From Spartobacteria bacterium (GTDB taxonomy: Bacteria; Verrucomicrobiota; Verrucomicrobiia; Chthoniobacterales; Terrimicrobiaceae): a stretch of 9,713 nt of DNA. The stretch spans positions 1 through 9,713 of the forward strand of contig CANKXQ010000035.1 in the NCBI GenBank assembly GCA_947487745.1, given 5' to 3'. Of the stretch, positions 1 to 5,224 are shown in pieces. Position 1 is the stretch's first letter, and the number at the start of each line of letters is the position of its first letter. The translations under genes and the position numbers were made by a program. The notes under the pieces are model-generated. The model ran no database searches. It saw nothing but the letters and a program-made list of their open reading frames with translations, and had not been told where the DNA came from.

Positions 1-291
1 CAGCGGATGCTGCTGCAACGGCTCTTGGAAAACGCGGTGAAGCATGGAGTGGATGATAGCTTTGGCAGGGTGGAACTCAATGCGCGCATGGAAGCCGGGG
101 ACCTTGTTGTGTGCGTCCGAAACACCGCACCACCAAATTCTGACCCCTCCGTCTGGAAAGACAATGTCGGTCTGGCGAGCGTGCGCGCACGGATCGCAGA
201 CGCCTGCCCAGAAGGCAGCGGGCTGGAGTTTTCCAAGCCCGCGGAGGGAATGGTGCAGGCTTTGCTGCGGATCAAGCAGACGCAGAAGTGA
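1..291 (+). CDS. Sensor histidine kinase, LytS/YehU type, C-terminal fragment
   Basis: Only the last 96 residues are in the window; the gene enters from the left edge in frame 1. Seen: an N-box 'LLENAVKHG' about ten residues in, then a G-box-like 'VGLASVRARI' about 50 residues later, ending in a short beta strand ('GMVQALLRIKQ'). This order, and the 'LLQxLLENAVKHG' wording, is typical of the HATPase_c domain of LytS-type kinases, which bind ATP and phosphorylate a LytTR response regulator. Such a regulator is encoded at 1331-2032, so the two are probably cognate. The membrane/sensor part and the HisKA-like phosphoacceptor region lie outside the window. The stop (TGA) is 17 bases from the 3' end of a gene on the other strand. 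Normally the kinase and regulator genes abut; here about 1.04 kb lies between them. Confidence 0.88.
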   Translation, partial: QRMLLQRLLENAVKHGVDDSFGRVELNARMEAGDLVVCVRNTAPPNSDPSVWKDNVGLASVRARIADACPEGSGLEFSKPAEGMVQALLRIKQTQK

Positions 292-308
292 GCGGACTAC
301 GGAAAATT

Positions 309-695
309 TCAAGCGCGTGACAGCGCATTCGCGCTGACAAAAATATTGCGCTCACGAAAAGCGGGCGGCGACTCTTGAAGCAGAACCATTCTTAACCCAT
401 GAGTTTTTGCCGCAAAATGGGGGCGTTGGAGTATTCTACTGGGCGCAAAAATCCAGTCGGGCTTTGGCAAAGCGTAAAGACGACAGAGATGATCGCAAAC
501 AGCGGCCAGATAGGCATCCGCAAAACAGCCGTCATCGAGTGCCGCCGAAATATGCTGTGGCTCCTCGGAGAGCTTCTGGAGATCCACATCTGCATAGAAA
601 CCATCCAGAAAATCGCGAAGAGCAAAGCTCAAGGAGCCTTCCTGCAAGGCGATTTGAGCTACTTCTGCCAGAGTTGCGATGCGTTCGGCAATCAT
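309..695 (-). CDS. Small partner protein of the nucleotidyltransferase (unknown function)
   Basis: Encodes 128 residues with no domain I can name with certainty. Seen: a mostly helical, acidic N-terminal half (alternating hydrophobic and acidic residues to about 75) and a C-terminal motif 'ESPPAFRERNIFVSANALSRA' in which the run ESPPAFRERNIF is the most distinctive part. I recall that tail from small uncharacterised proteins encoded beside nucleotidyltransferase-fold genes. Its ATG overlaps the TGA of the upstream gene as ATGA (692-695), so the two are probably translationally coupled and made in a fixed ratio. That is what is expected of an antitoxin/toxin or a two-subunit unit. Whether this protein is the antidote, the toxin or an accessory is unknown. 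It converges on the kinase gene, ending 17 bases from that gene's stop. Confidence 0.75.
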   Translation of the reverse strand: MIAERIATLAEVAQIALQEGSLSFALRDFLDGFYADVDLQKLSEEPQHISAALDDGCFADAYLAAVCDHLCRLYALPKPDWIFAPSRILQRPHFAAKTHGLRMVLLQESPPAFRERNIFVSANALSRA

Positions 696-1258
696 GGTTC
701 GCTTCCTTCCGACTGCTTCAACGACTCTAAATTTTCGGCAATGAAATAATGCGTTTTGATGTGGATACGCTCCTTCGGAAAAAACCGCTCTACAATCTCC
801 AAAGCCTGCTCCTCACTTTTGATACCAAGCCGACGAAACAGAAACACAACATCTTCCTTGTCCATGGAAGAGTCATCGGAGCGCGCAGCCATGCACTTCA
901 TAGCCAAAAGATATTCGGGTGTTGGCCAAACGATGCGGAGATTTTGCAATACTTCCAATTCAGGGATCGAAATCCGTCTTGTCTCCTCGGTCTCGGAAAG
1001 AAAGCCCTTCACACCATCATTCAGCCAATCAAGCGGCAATCCCAACCGAGAGGCAACAGCCTCGGCAGCTGTCCGAATTTCGGCTTTGGGCCGGAACACA
1101 GCGTCAACATCCCTCGTTGATTGACGGGCATCGAACACAAGCACCATCCCGGCACCACCGTATATGCAGATTTCGCCCGCTATGCCCTGCTTTTCGCATT
1201 CCGCGTCGAGCGCAACGAGAGCGTGGATAATTTCGAGTCGGGTCAAATTGTTGCGCAT
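692..1258 (-). CDS. DUF6036-like nucleotidyltransferase-fold protein
   Basis: From the ATG at 1258 the product has 188 residues. Seen: 'YGGAGMVLVF' followed by 'STRDVDAVF', which matches the GG...DxD signature of the minimal nucleotidyltransferase fold. The two Asp of RDVD (residues 50 and 52 from this ATG) would bind the metal ion. A later block, 'PEYLLAMKCMAARSDD', then acidic 'MDKEDVVFLFRRLGI', fits the helical C-terminal half of the DUF6036/AbiEii-related group. Proteins of this kind occur in toxin-antitoxin and abortive-infection loci and are thought to modify RNA or protein with nucleotides; the substrate here is unknown. The frame is open to a TTG at 1297 (201 residues), which has GGAGG five bases upstream. 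I prefer 1258 because the family usually starts just before 'LTRLEII'. It overlaps the downstream small gene by ATGA. The pair splits a kinase/regulator operon. Confidence 0.82.
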   Translation of the reverse strand: MRNNLTRLEIIHALVALDAECEKQGIAGEICIYGGAGMVLVFDARQSTRDVDAVFRPKAEIRTAAEAVASRLGLPLDWLNDGVKGFLSETEETRRISIPELEVLQNLRIVWPTPEYLLAMKCMAARSDDSSMDKEDVVFLFRRLGIKSEEQALEIVERFFPKERIHIKTHYFIAENLESLKQSEGSEP

Positions 1259-1268
1259 AACCGAGGAG

Positions 1269-1297
1269 ACCTTAAAACCAAGGATGGCACTTGACAA
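1269..1297 (-). promoter_or_regulatory. Possible sigma-70 promoter for the nucleotidyltransferase pair
   Basis: On the minus strand TTGTCA (1297-1292) is followed after exactly 17 bases by TAAGGT (1274-1269). The first box is one base off the -35 consensus; the second matches the -10 only at 3 of 6. Transcription would start about at the ATG at 1258, giving a leaderless mRNA. This reading competes with the alternative in which 1297 is itself the TTG start codon, served by GGAGG at 1307-1303. Only one of the two can be right in the simple case. It is a weak call. Confidence 0.22.
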
Positions 1298-1330
1298 GAC
1301 AGCCTCCGAAAGAGTGCCTTGGTCGTTTCA

Positions 1331-2032
1331 ATGAAGGTTCTGATACTCGACGACGAACCGCCTGCGCGGCGGGGCATGGGACAAGTGCTGGCCCAAATCG
1401 GTGTGACGGATGTGCGCGATGTCGGGACGATTGAACAGGCCGTGAAGGCGTTGAATGAGGAGCGGCCAGATGTGTTGCTGCTGGATGTCGAGTTGCGTGG
1501 AGGGAAGGTGGGGTTCGACCTGCTCGACACCCTGCCTGCGGAGGGAATTCCAGCGATTTTTATCACGGCGCATCCCGACCATGCGCTTCGTGCTTTCGAG
1601 GTGCGGGCGGTGGATTATTTGCTGAAACCGGTTGATCCCCGTCGCTTGAAGGAAAGCCTCAAGCGCGTTTCGCAGCCTGCCGAGGAGCGACCTTTCTCAA
1701 GCGAAGAGAAGGTGCTTTTTCGAGACGGCAGCAAGAATGTGCTGCTCCGGGTGGGTGATATCCAAGTGCTGGAGGCCTCGGATGCCTACACCCGACTACT
1801 GCTTGGAGACGGGCGTGGAGTCACGGTGAACGGCACTCTCAAAAGTGTCCGCGAACGCTTGAACGAAGAGATTTTCTTTCTGGCCAGTCGCAGCCATGCA
1901 GTCAATTTGGATCATATCGCGAATGTCGAGGACGCCGACGGGGGCTTCATGATTTTGACCATGGCCAATGGCGTGAAGGTCGAACTCTCGCGAAGGCACA
2001 GTTCCGAATTCCGCCGACTCAAGGCGGTCTGA
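1331..2032 (+). CDS. LytTR-family response regulator (LytR/AlgR type)
   Basis: 233 residues from the ATG at 1331. Receiver domain, residues 1-115: acidic pair D7-D8 in 'MKVLILDDEPPAR', phosphoacceptor D52 in 'DVLLLDVEL', T79 in 'IFITAH' and K99 in 'LLKPVDP', so all conserved receiver positions are present. LytTR DNA-binding domain, about 125-231: 'VLEASDAYTRLLL' and the hallmark 'FFLASRSHAVNLDHIANVE'. Such proteins, once phosphorylated by a LytS-type kinase, bind direct repeats in promoters. The partner kinase is presumably the fragment at 1-291. A TTG at 1319 would add four residues; the ATG before KVLILDDE is the usual family start, though neither has a strong Shine-Dalgarno site. The 150 bases after the stop hold no gene. 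Confidence 0.95.
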   Translation: MKVLILDDEPPARRGMGQVLAQIGVTDVRDVGTIEQAVKALNEERPDVLLLDVELRGGKVGFDLLDTLPAEGIPAIFITAHPDHALRAFEVRAVDYLLKPVDPRRLKESLKRVSQPAEERPFSSEEKVLFRDGSKNVLLRVGDIQVLEASDAYTRLLLGDGRGVTVNGTLKSVRERLNEEIFFLASRSHAVNLDHIANVEDADGGFMILTMANGVKVELSRRHSSEFRRLKAV

Positions 2033-2183
2033 AAACGAACTTTTTTGCAAATTCAACGAACGGTTGATTTCACCGGTTGAATGGTCACGCCTGCCGGACG
2101 AATGGCCGGAAAACAAGACCAGCAAAAGCTCAGAAGGCCCCGGCGATTTGCATTCACTCTCTTTTTGAAGGATACAGCGGGCG

Positions 2184-3002
2184 ATGAAAACATTCCCATC
2201 CTACCCAACCCGCCACCCTCACTGGATCGATGTCGATCCCGAAACCGAACTCGAAAAAAACAAACTGAAAGCCCGCTTCATCAAGATGGGACTTTCTTTC
2301 AAATGGGCCTTCCTGATCGTGCTGGGGTTCCATTTGATCCTGCTCTGCGGCATCTATGCCACAAGCAGCCTTAAGCCCAAAGCCCCCCACCCCACCGCAG
2401 CAGCGGAGACGCCAACGGCAACACCCCAAGGACCGAAGTCCGATGCGCTCGCGAGAAACGAATGGCCGCAACCAGACGCAACGCCTGAAGTGAAGGCGCT
2501 GCCACCCGCTCCGAAGAAGGTTGCGGCCGCTTCCAAGCCTGCACCTGTTGCTTCCAAGCCAGTCGAGCGCATGCCTTCAAAACCCATCCCCGCCAAAGCG
2601 GTTGCGGTAGCCGCCCCAAAAACAACCGCTGCGCCTGCTCCCAAACCAGGCGAAGCCGCGCTCAAGGAGACATTCCTCGCAGCAAAAAACAAAGCGCCTC
2701 ACACCAAGGCGGATGCCGAGGTGCAGGAAAGAATCCCAGTATCCACGAGCCCTCAACCAATCATTGCCGAAAACATCCCATCGCCGACTCCGGCAAAAGC
2801 TGTTGCCGTGACACCGGCCCCGGTGCCGGTCAGCGAATATACGCTGAACAGCGGCGACAATCTTTATGCCGTCTCCCGGCGTCTCCAAGTCTCCTACAGC
2901 GAACTCATGGAGGCAAACGGCATCACCGATCCACGCCAACTGCGTATCGGCCAAAAACTCAAAGTGCCTGCACGCGGCAACGATTCCACCTGCGCCCTCT
3001 AA
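2184..3002 (+). CDS. Single-pass membrane protein with C-terminal LysM domain
   Basis: 272 residues. Order of parts: a cytoplasmic, charged N-terminus (1-38); one transmembrane helix at about 40-60 ('WAFLIVLGFHLILLCGIYA'); a long Pro/Ala/Lys-rich linker (about 62-215) with the repeated piece 'PAKAVAV'; and a LysM domain at about 218-262 ('YTLNSGDNLYAVSRRLQVSY' to 'LRIGQKLKVP'). LysM binds peptidoglycan glycan chains, so the protein probably spans the inner membrane with the linker crossing the periplasm to the wall. No catalytic domain is visible. A GAAGGA lies about 11 bases before the ATG, a little far but usable. The stop TAA shares its last A with the ATG of the next gene (TAATG), so the two are likely co-translated. 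The precise role is unknown; envelope anchoring or division are possible. Confidence 0.85.
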   Translation: MKTFPSYPTRHPHWIDVDPETELEKNKLKARFIKMGLSFKWAFLIVLGFHLILLCGIYATSSLKPKAPHPTAAAETPTATPQGPKSDALARNEWPQPDATPEVKALPPAPKKVAAASKPAPVASKPVERMPSKPIPAKAVAVAAPKTTAAPAPKPGEAALKETFLAAKNKAPHTKADAEVQERIPVSTSPQPIIAENIPSPTPAKAVAVTPAPVPVSEYTLNSGDNLYAVSRRLQVSYSELMEANGITDPRQLRIGQKLKVPARGNDSTCAL

Positions 3003-3532
3003 TGCTCCTAAACCTCGCCGAACGAGACCCAGCCATCCTTCTCTCAAGCCTGTATGAGGCTCTGCGCGAGGATACGGATAAAGTAACGCTCGAATTACTG
3101 GGGCCCGGAATGATGATCCACGACACGGCGCTCATGCTTTTCGAGGTCCTCCGCAACCGCCCGCCTCATATTCACATCCACGCCCACTCACACACATGCC
3201 TGTCCAACGGGGCCGTGCTGATCTGGCTCGCCGCAGATACGCGAACAATTCGTGCCGATGCATGGATTCAGCTTTGCCCTATTCCCAAAACGCCAAAGCC
3301 ACGACGCAACCGCCAACACGCAAACTACGCAAGCGGACTTCCCGTGGAGGACGAACAACCAGCCGACACCGACCTTCGCACAGTGATGAGGCACCTCGAC
3401 GAATGGCTACCCGTCTCCGAGATAGCAGGAATGCGTCTTTTTGAAAAAGACCTCAGGGATCTCGCCCTCATCGAGGACTCCGAAAGCGATCAAAACCTCG
3501 CCGCATTGTTCGCTGGAACTGCACATTCTTGA
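3002..3532 (+). CDS. ClpP/crotonase-fold protein, probably lacking the catalytic His
   Basis: 176 residues. Residues 27-92 can be laid along ClpP: 'VTLELLGPGMMIHDTALMLF' over the strand and oxyanion-loop region (G-P-G in place of the usual PGG), 'CLSNGAVLIWLAADTR' over the nucleophile motif 'ASMGAxLLAAGxxGK', then 'DAWIQLCP' over 'NxRxMIHQP'. S68 falls on the ClpP nucleophile. The catalytic His position is C92, and the local spacing is one residue shorter than in ClpP. The C-terminal piece 'KDLRDLALIED' resembles the end of ClpP. Between them is a basic, variable stretch in place of the handle region. The match is my own hand alignment, so the fold is likely but enzymatic activity is doubtful; a scaffold or inactive homologue is possible. 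It starts within the stop of the LysM gene (TAATG), which suggests the two proteins act together. Confidence 0.62.
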   Translation: MLLNLAERDPAILLSSLYEALREDTDKVTLELLGPGMMIHDTALMLFEVLRNRPPHIHIHAHSHTCLSNGAVLIWLAADTRTIRADAWIQLCPIPKTPKPRRNRQHANYASGLPVEDEQPADTDLRTVMRHLDEWLPVSEIAGMRLFEKDLRDLALIEDSESDQNLAALFAGTAHS

Positions 3533-3559
3533 ATAGGAAAGAACAAACCATTGGATATT

Positions 3560-3644
3560 CGAACAGACAGAGCAGAAAGAATGAGTTTTTTTACGCATCC
3601 AATTTTTTGTGCAGTCTCCAGTCCCCCCCCTCAAGGGAGTCCTG
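3560..3644. repeat. Dispersed intergenic repeat, copy A
   Basis: Shares two blocks with the segment at 4283-4377 in the same orientation: AAAGAATGAGTT (3576-3587) and a 23-base core (3598-3620, containing CCAATTTTTTGTGCA) that differs at one base. Weaker matches flank these: ACAGACAGAGCA on the left and AGTCCTG (3638-3644) on the right. Copy A has a shorter spacer between the two blocks and a run of eight C (3623-3630). It lies in the non-coding space after the ClpP-like gene and 3' of the TPR gene. No terminal inverted repeats or transposase are seen, so it is a short non-autonomous or REP-like element. The 3645-3723 stretch after it holds no gene that I can support. Confidence 0.7.
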
Positions 3645-3723
3645 CAAATTGATTCAGTGCGTTCACCCTTTGGGCTGCATTTGGCGCTCTTCCTCCGCTC
3701 CGCTTTGATTCTGTTAATTTTGT

Positions 3724-4215
3724 CTAAAAAGTCAGCTGCGGCGTGCTGTGATCGGCCCAGATGGGCAACAAATCCGCTTCGTCGGTGAGAGCCAGAACCC
3801 GGCAGGCGGGGCAAAGTTTTTTTGATCGGCCAAGATGTTCTTTCGCAAGAGCCAGATTCCCCAAGCTGCATTCAAACCGCGCGAGATGAAAATGCACCAG
3901 CGCCGTATCTGGAAAACGATCCGCAGCTTCCAGAAGGAGTTCCCTCGCGCTTTCGATGGATCGCAGCGACAGGGCCAGGTCAATCCACCGATCCACATTG
4001 TCGGGGTCAACAATACAAAGCTGCTCTGCAACGAATTCCAACTCGTCAGCATTTCCCGCTGCACGGTGTAGTTCCATCAGCAGCGCGAGACCCTCGACGC
4101 TCTGTTTGGTTCGGGTTGAGAGGCGCTCGTATTCCTGCATCGCATCGTCGAGCATTCCGAGTTCCAGATAGCCTTCGGCGGCCAGAAAAGTCATTTGAGA
4201 GGGGGAGTCGATCAT
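3724..4215 (-). CDS. Small tetratricopeptide-repeat (TPR) protein
   Basis: 163 residues, almost all helical, without signal peptide or membrane helix. I read TPR-like helix pairs at about 8-41 ('AAEGYLELGMLDDAMQEYER'), 42-75 ('LALLMELHRAAGNADELEF'), a degenerate one at about 76-103 ('SLRSIESARELLLEAADRFP') and 105-137 ('LVHFHLARFECSLGNLALA', then 'AKEHLGRSKKL'). The small-residue pattern (L-G-x-x-x-x-A) of TPRs is clear. Such proteins are protein-binding adaptors; the partner is unknown. A lone CPAC near residue 135 could bind metal or be chance. No strong ribosome site lies before the ATG. The gene stands alone between two copies of a dispersed repeat, which may have moved with it or merely fill the spaces around it. 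Confidence 0.82.
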   Translation of the reverse strand: MIDSPSQMTFLAAEGYLELGMLDDAMQEYERLSTRTKQSVEGLALLMELHRAAGNADELEFVAEQLCIVDPDNVDRWIDLALSLRSIESARELLLEAADRFPDTALVHFHLARFECSLGNLALAKEHLGRSKKLCPACRVLALTDEADLLPIWADHSTPQLTF

Positions 4216-4282
4216 AGGGGTGTGCCTTTATCATCGGCAGTCTCCCAAACGGCTTTAACGGAATTTTCAGCAAATTTAACCG

Positions 4283-4377
4283 CCGAAGACACAGAGAGCA
4301 CAAAGAATGAGTTGGCTGCAATATCATGAGGATTCCAATTTTTTGTGCAATCTCCAACACCATCTGAGGTAGTCCTG
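4283..4377. repeat. Dispersed intergenic repeat, copy B
   Basis: The fuller copy of the element at 3560-3644. It holds AAGACACAGAGAGCACAAAG (4285-4304), which looks like the widespread 'ACAGAGxxCACAGAG' intergenic repeat that I associate with Verrucomicrobia and related phyla, then AAAGAATGAGTT (4302-4313), a spacer of about 20 bases, the 23-base core (4334-4356) and AGTCCTG (4371-4377). Read on the minus strand it encodes peptides such as 'FFVLSVSS', a sign that a short open frame here is spurious. It sits 5' of the TPR gene (minus) and upstream of the doubtful frame at 4442. Just beyond it, TCCTATCATCCTTTCTAAAA (4382-4401) loosely resembles GTTAATTTTGTCTAAAA (3712-3728) beyond copy A, so the element may be longer than marked. 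Confidence 0.7.
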
Positions 4378-4441
4378 ATAGTCCTATCATCCTTTCTAAA
4401 AATCCCTCTTAGGTTTTCAACCCTCTGGGGGTGCTTTCCCC

Positions 4442-5104
4442 ATGGCATCCCCCTCGCCTGAGTCCGAAGTTTTCGGACAGATGAAAGAACAGAATTCTTC
4501 GTCCTCCCGGAACGAGGAATGGCCGGGTGCACGAAAACACCGCACATGGCTTCGCTGGAGTGCTGCCCCCACGCTTGGCCTCGCGGTTGACGGAGGCGTC
4601 AGTATTCCTCTTGAAGAAATAGGTATACCAAAAATCAACGCTTCGACTGACGAAAACGCACTCGCTACCCCCATCACCGCTGGAAACTCAATCGGAGAGG
4701 GTTTGCAAAACGATACCCCAACACCCTTCTCAGAGCCCCGGCCAACAAGCGCCAGCAGCGGAGAGATACAACGCAAATGGGATATCGATATCAACGTTCC
4801 AAACCAAGAGTCCGCCGTTGAAAGCTCGAGAGTCCCCACAGAGGCACAAGGTGCAGCAAAGAGCGAAAATGCCACCCCTGATCAAGGATCGGATAATACC
4901 ACTGGGGGTGGATTTGCAGATATCCGGACATCCCCCCAGCAAGCCATGCTTGAGATGCCTCAGGCTTCAGCGGTCGGGCGAATTCCACCCGTTCGCCCCT
5001 CACCTACTCCGATCCCCACACCGCCGCCCATACGCGCCCTCAGTGGGATTGGCGTGGGATCCGAGACCGCCGCCTCATGTGCGGTGGTCTCCCCATGGCA
5101 TTGA
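4442..5104 (+). CDS. Doubtful low-complexity hypothetical protein
   Basis: An open frame of 220 codons and the only candidate gene in the 1.0 kb between the TPR gene and the sigma gene. The product is rich in Ser, Thr, Pro, Glu and Asn and looks disordered. It has no membrane helix, signal peptide or motif I recognise and ends in a Pro-rich piece ('PPVRPSPTPIPTPPPIRA') and 'ASCAVVSPWH'. For it: codons often begin with G or A as in real genes, and the frame is long. Against it: no family resemblance, a repeat directly upstream, and a GGGG...CCCC hairpin potential over the would-be ribosome site (4427-4441). The minus-strand frame over 4417-4875 is no better. It may be a lineage-specific gene, a decayed gene or non-coding DNA. 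Confidence 0.35.
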   Translation: MASPSPESEVFGQMKEQNSSSSRNEEWPGARKHRTWLRWSAAPTLGLAVDGGVSIPLEEIGIPKINASTDENALATPITAGNSIGEGLQNDTPTPFSEPRPTSASSGEIQRKWDIDINVPNQESAVESSRVPTEAQGAAKSENATPDQGSDNTTGGGFADIRTSPQQAMLEMPQASAVGRIPPVRPSPTPIPTPPPIRALSGIGVGSETAASCAVVSPWH

Positions 5105-5151
5105 GGGCTGATGTCGAAGGTGACCTCGGCATTCTGCCTCTATCCTCAATG
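5063..5151. other. Cluster of inverted repeats / possible structured RNA
   Basis: Two adjacent foldable units lie between the doubtful frame and the sigma-gene terminator. First: GAGACCGCCGC (5063-5073), 7-base loop, GCGGTGGTCTC (5081-5091), 11 pairs of which one is G-U on the plus strand. Second: outer arms CATTGAGG (5099-5106) and CCTCAATG (5144-5151), perfect over 8 bases, enclosing a nested stem ATGTCG-a-AGG / CCT-CGGCAT (5111-5132). Neither is followed by a T-run on the plus strand, so these are not standard intrinsic terminators in that direction. They could be a cruciform-forming site, a small structured RNA or a remnant of a repeat element. Confidence 0.5.
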
Positions 5152-5160
5152 GCATCTGCT

Positions 5161-5200
5161 AAAAAAAAGAAACCGGATGGCAGCACCCGCCGCCATCCGG
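5161..5200 (-). terminator. Rho-independent terminator of the sigma-factor gene
   Basis: On the minus strand, 25 bases after the sigma-gene stop, a perfect 9-base stem (CCGGATGGC / GCCATCCGG, 5200-5192 with 5181-5173) encloses a 10-base loop and is followed directly by TTTCTTTTTTTT (5172-5161). This is a classic intrinsic terminator: GC-rich stem plus U-run. Its placement matches the 3' end of the gene at 5225-6070, and it has no U-run in the other direction. Confidence 0.93.
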
Positions 5201-5224
5201 CTCCCACCTACCCATGAAAACAAA

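Noticed and set aside
2011..2046. Possible terminator after the response regulator gene (CCGCC...GGCGG, then TTTTTT)
   Set aside because: The stem has only five pairs and the T-run begins 13 bases after it, so it does not fit an intrinsic terminator.
3407..3871. Minus-strand frame of 154 codons over repeat copy A
   Set aside because: Crosses the 3' ends of two better-supported genes in the wrong frame and runs through the repeat and the C-run.
3560..4377. CRISPR array
   Set aside because: Only two repeat copies, imperfect, 737 bases apart with a protein gene between them; no regular spacers and no cas genes.
4212..4547. Minus-strand frame of 111 codons over repeat copy B
   Set aside because: Its product contains the 'FFVLSVSS' type peptide that arises from translating the dispersed repeat, a known source of false genes.
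4417..4875. Minus-strand frame of 152 codons opposite the doubtful 4442-5104 frame
   Set aside because: No family resemblance, no ribosome site, and Ser/Pro-rich composition that follows from the opposite frame; no better supported than its rival.
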